In this document: positions 58,321 through 64,000 of the stretch, in pieces | How positions within the stretch are numbered: the first letter of the stretch is position 1 | How the letters are laid out: each line of letters opens with the position of its first letter | NCBI RefSeq assembly: GCF_001625595.1 | Contig: NZ_AUXT01000147.1 | Location: 32,734 to 96,733 of the forward strand | DNA from: Pseudoalteromonas luteoviolacea NCIMB 1942 | GTDB taxonomy: Bacteria; Pseudomonadota; Gammaproteobacteria; Enterobacterales; Alteromonadaceae | Direction of reading: 5' to 3' | DNA: 64,000 bases | Made by a program: the position numbers and the translations under genes | Notes under the pieces: model-generated | What the model was told of the DNA's origin: nothing | Databases searched by the model: none | Seen by the model: only the letters and a program-made list of their open reading frames with translations

Positions 58321-58536
58321 AATAAAATCCTCTTGGTGACGTATTTTAATAAGCATTTTAGTATTTAGATTTATAATTGCTTATCTTTTAATCTGGCAAT
58401 TTGATTAAAAGGGCTTTATTTTTAGGTGAAGATCTTGCAAGTTGGATTGGAGGGAATATCCACTATAAGCTGTATGAATACAAAAAATAGATATTTTAAA
58501 GACTTATGAATGTTTGTTGTTATTTATGTAGTTGTT

Positions 58537-58561
58537 GCCGAGCCCACTGCGCGAGCTCGGC
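58537..58561 (-). terminator. Terminator-like hairpin after the OmpA-family gene
   Basis: A perfect 7-bp stem GCCGAGC/GCTCGGC with an 11-base loop, 14 bases after the stop on the minus strand. The tail is not U-rich. Confidence 0.55.
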
Positions 58562-58574
58562 CTGCAATCAAGGA

Positions 58575-59633
58575 TTAGCGTTTAACTTTAACTCGTTCAG
58601 CTGAAATCACTTTTGCCTCAACTCGGCGATTCACTGTATGTGCTTCTTGTGTATTACTGCTATCCAGTAAGCGCTCTTCACCATAACCCACTGTCGAAAT
58701 ACGTGATACATCAATTCCCTTTTTAATCAATTGCTTAGAAACAGCATCTGCACGCTTTTTCGAAAGCCACATGTTGTAATCAGCTTTACCCAAGCTAGAT
58801 GTGTGACCTTCTAACACTACAGTCGTTTCTGGGTGCGCATTTAAGAATTCGACAACCGCACTAATATCATTTAGGTATTGCTGAGATACTTGTGAATTGT
58901 TATTAGGGAACCTAACCAACAAACTAACAGTTATCTCTATGTCTTCATATAAACTGCAGCCCATTGAATCAACCGCATCACTCATTGGGGTATTAGCACA
59001 ACTGTCATTTTTATCTAAAACACCATCTTTATCACTGTCTTTAGGTGCTGCAACTACAGCTGGCTGCGGCGCAGGTTGTGGCGCTGGCTCGACTTTTTTA
59101 GCGCTACTTTTAGAGCCACCAAACATGTAATTAATACCTAATTTGGCACCCACATCCGTATAGCCTCGCTCAAGGCCTTGGTAGATAGCAGTTTCAAAGT
59201 TAGCAGCAAAATTTTCTGTGAAATGATGGCGATAACCAACACCTGCGTTGGCAAATAAATTGCTGTCAAATACGTCAATCGATTTTAGACCTGCTAGCGC
59301 ATAAAATGGACCACCATCAAAATGGTATAGACCATCAATACCTAGACGATCACCATCTACAGAGCCACTTCCAGCGCCTTCAAGGTCAAAGTCGAGATCT
59401 GCATACTCAATACGCGCACTCCAATACTTATTGAAACGATAGCCCAGCTCTGCACCCCAGCCAGTGGAGTTATCGATGCCAACACCGCCATTTCCAACAC
59501 CTCTGATGTTTTCCCAGCTTGCATCGTAGTAATCACCGAATACGCCTAAGTAAACACCTTCTTCAATTTCACTCGCTTGTAATGAAGATACCGTAGCCAT
59601 CGCTACAACTATGCTTAGCATCTTAAGTTTCAT
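58575..59633 (-). CDS. OmpA-family outer membrane protein
   Basis: A 352-residue protein: signal peptide (about 1-20, LQA), N-terminal eight-strand beta-barrel (about 21-172, ending GINYMFGG), a Pro/Ala-rich linker with a TSP3-like calcium repeat (DSDKDGVLDKNDSC), and a C-terminal peptidoglycan-binding OmpA domain (about 225-345) with VVLEGHTSSLGKADYNMWLS and NRRVEAKV. The usual first Asp of the binding site in this region reads Glu-Gly-His-Thr, as in many homologues. It links outer membrane to cell wall. Monocistronic. Confidence 0.92.
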   Translation of the reverse strand: MKLKMLSIVVAMATVSSLQASEIEEGVYLGVFGDYYDASWENIRGVGNGGVGIDNSTGWGAELGYRFNKYWSARIEYADLDFDLEGAGSGSVDGDRLGIDGLYHFDGGPFYALAGLKSIDVFDSNLFANAGVGYRHHFTENFAANFETAIYQGLERGYTDVGAKLGINYMFGGSKSSAKKVEPAPQPAPQPAVVAAPKDSDKDGVLDKNDSCANTPMSDAVDSMGCSLYEDIEITVSLLVRFPNNNSQVSQQYLNDISAVVEFLNAHPETTVVLEGHTSSLGKADYNMWLSKKRADAVSKQLIKKGIDVSRISTVGYGEERLLDSSNTQEAHTVNRRVEAKVISAERVKVKR

Positions 59634-59738
59634 GTTTATTCCCTCTAAAATTTAGACTTTTCTAATTTGATGCCCACATAATAGTAGTCGATGACTTAAT
59701 AATTACTTAACACAAGATAGGTATTTTTAATTATATTT

Positions 59739-61517
59739 CTACCCTTGGTGGCCGAATAATACTTGATACAAACCGTCTTCTTCTACTAAAGTCCTATGAT
59801 CTCCTGATTGAGTGACCCTGCCATCATCTAATACATAGATAATATCTGCCTGTCGAATCGCACTGAGGCGATGTGCAATTATCAAAGTAGTTCGACCCTG
59901 TAGAAACTGATTGAGGTTCTTATGTATGCGCGCTTCAGTCTCTACATCTAATGCTGACGTAGCTTCGTCTAAGATCACCACTTTAGGGTTCGCAGCAACC
60001 ATTCTCGCAATTGCTAGACGTTGTTTTTGACCTCCTGACAACCTTACCCCATTGCGTCCAACCACTGCCTCTAGCTGCCCCACCATATCTTTCACGCTAC
60101 TCGCGAGTTCTGCAATTTCTAATGCATGCCATAGCTGCTCGTCAGTGCAATCACGGCCAAGGCTTAAGTTTTCTCGTATCGTGGCATTAAAAAGTATAGG
60201 TTGCTGTAATACGGTCACCACATGCTCACGAATATGGTCATAGCCAATTTCATCAACTGACACTCCATTTACCAAAATATTGCCTTGCGACTTCTGATAT
60301 AAGCCCAATAGCAGCTGCACTAGTGTAGACTTTCCACCACCCGATACAGCGACTAATGCAACTTTTTTACCCTGAGGAATAGACATGCTGACATTACTCA
60401 GTATCTGTTGACCATCGTTGTAGGCAAAGCTCACATTTTCAAATTCAATACCAACTTGAGGGGCCTCAAATGCTTGAGTTTTTGATTGTTGGCTATGGGG
60501 CTCAGTTTCATAATCCAAAACTTGATTGAGGCGTTGTAGTGCGCCGGATGCACTGTAGTAAGAATATTGAATACTTAAAATCTCTTGTACAGGTCCCATC
60601 ATAAACCAGAGGTAGCCAAAAACCGCAAAGATTTGCCCTACGGTCAATCCAGAAAATACCACCATTAACATAGCTATGGCCCGAAATATTTCAAACCCCA
60701 GCAGAAATACGGTAAAGCTCAATCTATTTACAGCATCGGTTTTCCATTGAGATTGCACGGAATAATAGCGAAGATCTTTGGCTGCCCCCATTACATTTTC
60801 GAAATAACCTTGCTCTCTACGCATCGCTTTCAATTGCGCGATTGCATCAAGGGTCTCAACAAGCGCTGCTTGAAACGCCTCAAATGCGCTATTTTTCTTT
60901 TTAGTTAGATGCTTGACTTGGTTACCAAATTGTCGCGAAAAGTAGATAACTGCAGGATTAAGCGTAAGAATAATTAGACCGAGTGTTAAATCAATCCACA
61001 GTAGCACAATAGCGGTGCCAATAATGGTCAACAGTCCAATCAAGAATCGCGACATTGTTTGACTAATAAAACCATCCAAAGTCTCAATATCAGTGACACA
61101 CCTAGAACTAATTGCTGCACCACCTTGGGTTTCAAATTCCCTCAACTGAACACGAGACAAGTGATTGAGCAGTCGCTCTCTTATCTGTAGTGAGACATCC
61201 TTACCGATAATCGTAAATTGCCGAGACTGTGCCACCCCCAACAACAGTGCCCCAATACGCATTAGCATTACTGCAATTAAGATTGCAAGGATATATCCAG
61301 TTGGACCGTGCCAATCAGATGGCAGCAATCGATTCATGAAGTCTACAGCAATGCCAGGTTTATTTAGCAACACCTCATCGACCAGCAAAGGCATCATTAA
61401 AGGGATCGGCACACTGACTAGCGCAGCCAGAAGCGCTATGATATGCGCTAGAATCAATGGCTTCCTATGCGCTAGTACCTGTCTCTGTATTTCCTTCCAA
61501 GTTAATGGTCCCGTCAT
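59739..61517 (-). CDS. ABC exporter, fused permease and ATPase (MsbA/LapB-type)
   Basis: A 592-residue half-transporter: six-helix permease domain (about 25-320) and ATPase domain (about 355-590) with Q-loop VLQQPILFNATIRENLSLG, signature LSGGQKQRLAIARM, Walker B VVILDEATSALD and switch His (IIAHRLSAI). Walker A reads AVSGGGKST, with Ala in place of the first conserved Gly; this is unusual but the GKST end is intact. Substrate unknown; the family exports lipids, peptides or toxins. The ATG at 61517 is preferred over an upstream TTG at 61529. It lies 15 bases after selO on the same strand. Confidence 0.88.
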   Translation of the reverse strand: MTGPLTWKEIQRQVLAHRKPLILAHIIALLAALVSVPIPLMMPLLVDEVLLNKPGIAVDFMNRLLPSDWHGPTGYILAILIAVMLMRIGALLLGVAQSRQFTIIGKDVSLQIRERLLNHLSRVQLREFETQGGAAISSRCVTDIETLDGFISQTMSRFLIGLLTIIGTAIVLLWIDLTLGLIILTLNPAVIYFSRQFGNQVKHLTKKKNSAFEAFQAALVETLDAIAQLKAMRREQGYFENVMGAAKDLRYYSVQSQWKTDAVNRLSFTVFLLGFEIFRAIAMLMVVFSGLTVGQIFAVFGYLWFMMGPVQEILSIQYSYYSASGALQRLNQVLDYETEPHSQQSKTQAFEAPQVGIEFENVSFAYNDGQQILSNVSMSIPQGKKVALVAVSGGGKSTLVQLLLGLYQKSQGNILVNGVSVDEIGYDHIREHVVTVLQQPILFNATIRENLSLGRDCTDEQLWHALEIAELASSVKDMVGQLEAVVGRNGVRLSGGQKQRLAIARMVAANPKVVILDEATSALDVETEARIHKNLNQFLQGRTTLIIAHRLSAIRQADIIYVLDDGRVTQSGDHRTLVEEDGLYQVLFGHQG

Positions 61518-61532
61518 ATATTCTCTCAAAAA

Positions 61533-62963
61533 TTAAGTACCACAGAATGTTTGATATTGTGTCGTGCTGGATTGAGGGGTTAGCCACTTGTGTGGGAAAC
61601 TCCGATATTCATAAGGTGATTTCAGTGCAATAAGCCAATCCTCCAACTGCTCACTTTTACCGTCACGGTAGTAGTCACCGATGATTTCTTCCACTAACTC
61701 ATTTCGTGGGATCAACGCCGGATTCACCGTTTTCATTATATTAATCATGGTATCTGTAGAATATTGCTCTGTGCGCGCTGACCATTTGCTTAACCAAGCA
61801 TCTAGTTCGTCGGCCAATGGATATTGCTCCTGCAGTGTATTCATTGTGTGGGCTGTAAGCCCAGCAAACGTATTTGTATAATCTAGTTGGTGCTTCGTCA
61901 TTAATTCTAGCAACTCATTAATCAAACTTTGATCTTCATCATGCCAGTCCAGTAGACCAAGCTTGTTTTGCCATAATTGACGATAGCCTTGGTTAAATGC
62001 TTCTGAAAAGTCTGCCAAGCTTTTTGAAAAGCGGTCAATCGCATCTTCTTCGTTTTCGCAAAGCAGTAATAGAGACTCAGCTAATCGCGCGCAATTCCAA
62101 CTCGCTATATTTGGCTGTTGACCAAACGCGTATCGTCCTTGCGAGTCAATAGAGCTAAAGACCCGAGCAAAAGAAAAGCCTTCCATCATTGCACATGGTC
62201 CATAATCAATTGTCTCACCATTAACTAAAGTGTTGTCTGTATTCATGACACCATGTATAAAACCAACTTGTAGCCATTTCAGCATCAGCGCACATTGTGC
62301 TTGGCAAACTCGATTTAAAAAGGCAAATACGCGCTCTTCGCCCTGCTCGGTAATATCTTCAAAACTATCATTGATACATAACTCAAGAAGCTCAGACATA
62401 CCTTCAGAATCTTGTCTAAGTGCCAATAGTTGAAAAGAACCGACTCGCACATGACTGCGAGCAATTCGCGCCACAACTGCTCCTGGTACATGTCCTTGTC
62501 GATATACTGTTTGGCCAGTCGATAAAACAGCTAAACAGTGGGTCGTAGGGACACCCAAGCTATGCATAGCTTGGCTCATTATAAACTCTCGAACGGCAGG
62601 CCCTAATACACATAGGCCATCTCCTCCACGAGAAAAGGAGGTAGCTCCAGAGCCTTTTAACTGGATATCGTAAGCGACCCCGTCTTTTCCTGTAAATGCG
62701 CCTATCAAGTGAGCGCGTCCGTCACCTAGTAAAGGGTTAAAATGGCCAAATTGATGACCTGAATAGGCTAAACTCACACTCTCACTATCGGGTAAAGAAG
62801 CTTGGCCTGACAAATATTCCAATATTTCTGCAGTTTGCCATTTGAGCCCAGTGCCTTCATTAAGCTGCTCGTTGAGTAACAGCAACTCTGATTGCTTAAA
62901 TATATTTGGATCTGTCGGAACAGCGAACTCTTCACCTAATTTTTTATAACGAGAATAAAACAT
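61533..62963 (-). CDS. selO: SelO/YdiU protein AMPylase
   Basis: A 476-residue pseudokinase-fold enzyme that transfers AMP to protein hydroxyls (E. coli YdiU 478). The segment SLAYSGHQFGHFNPLLGDGR, the LKGSGATSFSRGGDGL stretch and the catalytic-loop GVMNTDNTLVNGETIDYGPC are diagnostic. The C-terminus ends YQTFCGT, where the Cys is the site of selenocysteine in some homologues. SelO responds to oxidative stress in bacteria. It is the middle gene of a likely operon (3 bases after the glycosylase gene, 15 bases before the exporter). Confidence 0.95.
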   Translation of the reverse strand: MFYSRYKKLGEEFAVPTDPNIFKQSELLLLNEQLNEGTGLKWQTAEILEYLSGQASLPDSESVSLAYSGHQFGHFNPLLGDGRAHLIGAFTGKDGVAYDIQLKGSGATSFSRGGDGLCVLGPAVREFIMSQAMHSLGVPTTHCLAVLSTGQTVYRQGHVPGAVVARIARSHVRVGSFQLLALRQDSEGMSELLELCINDSFEDITEQGEERVFAFLNRVCQAQCALMLKWLQVGFIHGVMNTDNTLVNGETIDYGPCAMMEGFSFARVFSSIDSQGRYAFGQQPNIASWNCARLAESLLLLCENEEDAIDRFSKSLADFSEAFNQGYRQLWQNKLGLLDWHDEDQSLINELLELMTKHQLDYTNTFAGLTAHTMNTLQEQYPLADELDAWLSKWSARTEQYSTDTMINIMKTVNPALIPRNELVEEIIGDYYRDGKSEQLEDWLIALKSPYEYRSFPHKWLTPQSSTTQYQTFCGT

Positions 62964-62966
62964 ACT

Positions 62967-63656
62967 TTAGATACTCTGAATTGCATTATCACCAAAGCTA
63001 AATGCGATTATCTGGCTAATGGCTGCCAATGACAGCCCGCTTGATTCTTGTAATTCATTGAAGTGCCCTTGAGCAGCCTTCAATGACTTTAAACTTTGTA
63101 AACCACCATCGATCAGCTTATTGGCGCGTAGATAAGCTTCAACATCTTTGGTCAATAAGAAAGTGTCTTTGCCCAATGCCCTTAATGCAAATGGTCCAGT
63201 ATTACCCCCCAACCGATTGCCTTTCTTTTTAAGCATAAGCCATAAATCAATGATATTGCTACTTGGCCAGCGCGCAACTAACTCACTGAATGATCCATGT
63301 TCTTGCTGGATTTCATAAATCATATGACAATTTATCGCAATACTTTGTACTTTCTTGAAATTACGAATGATACGTTCATCTTGTGATCTTTGCTCATACA
63401 TATCGGGGGACATATAAAGCAGCTTTTCTATGGAGAAGTCCCAAAATACTTCTCTAAATCCTTCCCATTTAGAATTGACGACAGACCAATAAAAACCAGA
63501 CTGAAAAATTTTCCGAGTGAACTCTTCTAGCCAAGCATCATCGCCATAGCTCGACAATACCCCCTCACTTTGAGGTTTATTTAACAAAATGCGTAGATTA
63601 GATTCACCACCTTTGCGCTCACATGCTCTCTCGTATATTTCGTTAAATCGATTCAC
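62967..63656 (-). CDS. DNA-3-methyladenine glycosylase I-like protein
   Basis: A 229-residue protein of the Tag-like HhH superfamily: NEIYERACERKGGESNLRIL, WLEEFTRKIFQSGFYWSVVN, NKWEGFREVF-like segment SKWEGFREVFWDF, and KKKGNRLGGNTGPFALRALG. Such proteins remove 3-methyladenine from alkylated DNA; E. coli Tag zinc ligands are not evident, as is common in this longer subgroup. First gene of an apparent operon with selO and the ABC exporter. Confidence 0.8.
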   Translation of the reverse strand: MNRFNEIYERACERKGGESNLRILLNKPQSEGVLSSYGDDAWLEEFTRKIFQSGFYWSVVNSKWEGFREVFWDFSIEKLLYMSPDMYEQRSQDERIIRNFKKVQSIAINCHMIYEIQQEHGSFSELVARWPSSNIIDLWLMLKKKGNRLGGNTGPFALRALGKDTFLLTKDVEAYLRANKLIDGGLQSLKSLKAAQGHFNELQESSGLSLAAISQIIAFSFGDNAIQSI

Positions 63657-64000
63657 CTAGCCCCCTAAGATTGTTTGCGAATACACCTTCCACTCATGAT
63701 AGTCTCATATAAATTGCCCATAGAATACATAATGATAGTAAGGGTATTGTTTCTAATTAAATAGTCGCCTCTAGATGATTGCATATCTTAAATAGGAGTT
63801 GTAAATGGCTATAGGCCAACCGAATCTACTACCTACACGTATGGTGTAGAAGGTTAATGACAACGAACGGAGTGAGCGTATGGATGCGCGAAGGGACCCA
63901 GCTTTTCAGTGCCAAGTGTTAATGACCGTGAGCGAAGCGAGTTCATTTGCTTTGCGCAAGGTGAAATGATACCAATTTTATTAAATATTAAGTCACTTCA
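63657..64000. repeat. Terminal intergenic region with repeat-like sequence
   Basis: No gene is seen. Two similar segments occur (about 63853-63878, gttaatgacaacgaacgg then agtgagcg; and about 63918-63942, gttaatgaccgtgagcga then agcgagt), followed by an imperfect dyad TCATTT...AAATGA (63943-63969) around TTGCGCAA and then tgataccaattttatt. I suspect an interspersed repeat or mobile-element edge, but only a genome-wide comparison could show that. Confidence 0.35.

Overview
The window reads as chromosomal DNA of a marine gammaproteobacterium of the Alteromonadales, most likely Pseudoalteromonas. This is inferred from overall protein content: close E. coli-like versions of HslU, RraA, PlsB, UvrD, TmcA, TypA, GlnA/NtrB/NtrC and the S10 ribosomal proteins, mixed with several large chemoreceptors and a short GG-leader peptide of a kind I associate with that genus. 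No rRNA, tRNA, CRISPR array, prophage or intact insertion sequence was seen.

Layout. 1-5.2 kb: the 3' end of hslU, a DUF971 gene, a chemoreceptor, a PAP2 phosphatase/glycosyltransferase pair and rraA. 5.2-10.2 kb: a histidine-utilisation island (hutG, hutI, hutC) with a perfect HutC-type operator; a degenerate GGDEF-EAL membrane protein sits in the likely hutI transcript. 10.2-22.7 kb: an SDR protein, two more chemoreceptors, hemN under an FNR-type promoter, a secreted phospholipase A2-like protein, a small membrane protein, a VAO-family flavoprotein and a secreted lectin-like protein with discoidin and fibrinogen-like domains. 23.0-28.2 kb: the complete 11-gene S10 operon with its attenuator-like leader, but without the str and spc operons that usually flank it. 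28.5-43 kb: plsB, tesB, an EVE-domain gene, a K+ channel with a coupled small membrane protein, cheV, uvrD-tmcA, an orphan substrate-binding protein, a CheW protein carrying an inserted CZB-like domain, and typA. 43.2-45.4 kb: two gene relics (a receiver domain and an ABC permease).

45.4-50.9 kb is the nitrogen-control block: glnA with NtrC sites and a sigma-54 promoter, a DUF4124 gene, ntrB with an NtrC box just upstream of its start, ntrC and a cyclic-nucleotide-binding-fold gene. 50.9-53.2 kb holds an unlisted 56-residue peptide gene with a Gly-Gly leader and a Cys/Ser/Thr-rich core, next to a PLP enzyme and a 2-oxoglutarate/Fe(II) dioxygenase pair. 53.4-55.4 kb: a coupled beta-barrel/lipoprotein pair. 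55.7-58.3 kb: a full-length but heavily broken acnB. 58.5-63.7 kb: an OmpA-family protein and an apparent operon of a Tag-like glycosylase, selO and an ABC exporter. The last 340 bases carry no gene.

The best candidate for something not yet described is the GG-leader peptide at 50914-51084 and its possible link to the neighbouring dioxygenase/PLP pair. Next come the CheW protein with a nested CZB-like domain lacking its cysteine, the secreted PLA2-like protein, and the enzymatically degenerate GGDEF-EAL protein placed in the hut transcript. All functional calls are from reading the sequence; no database search was run.
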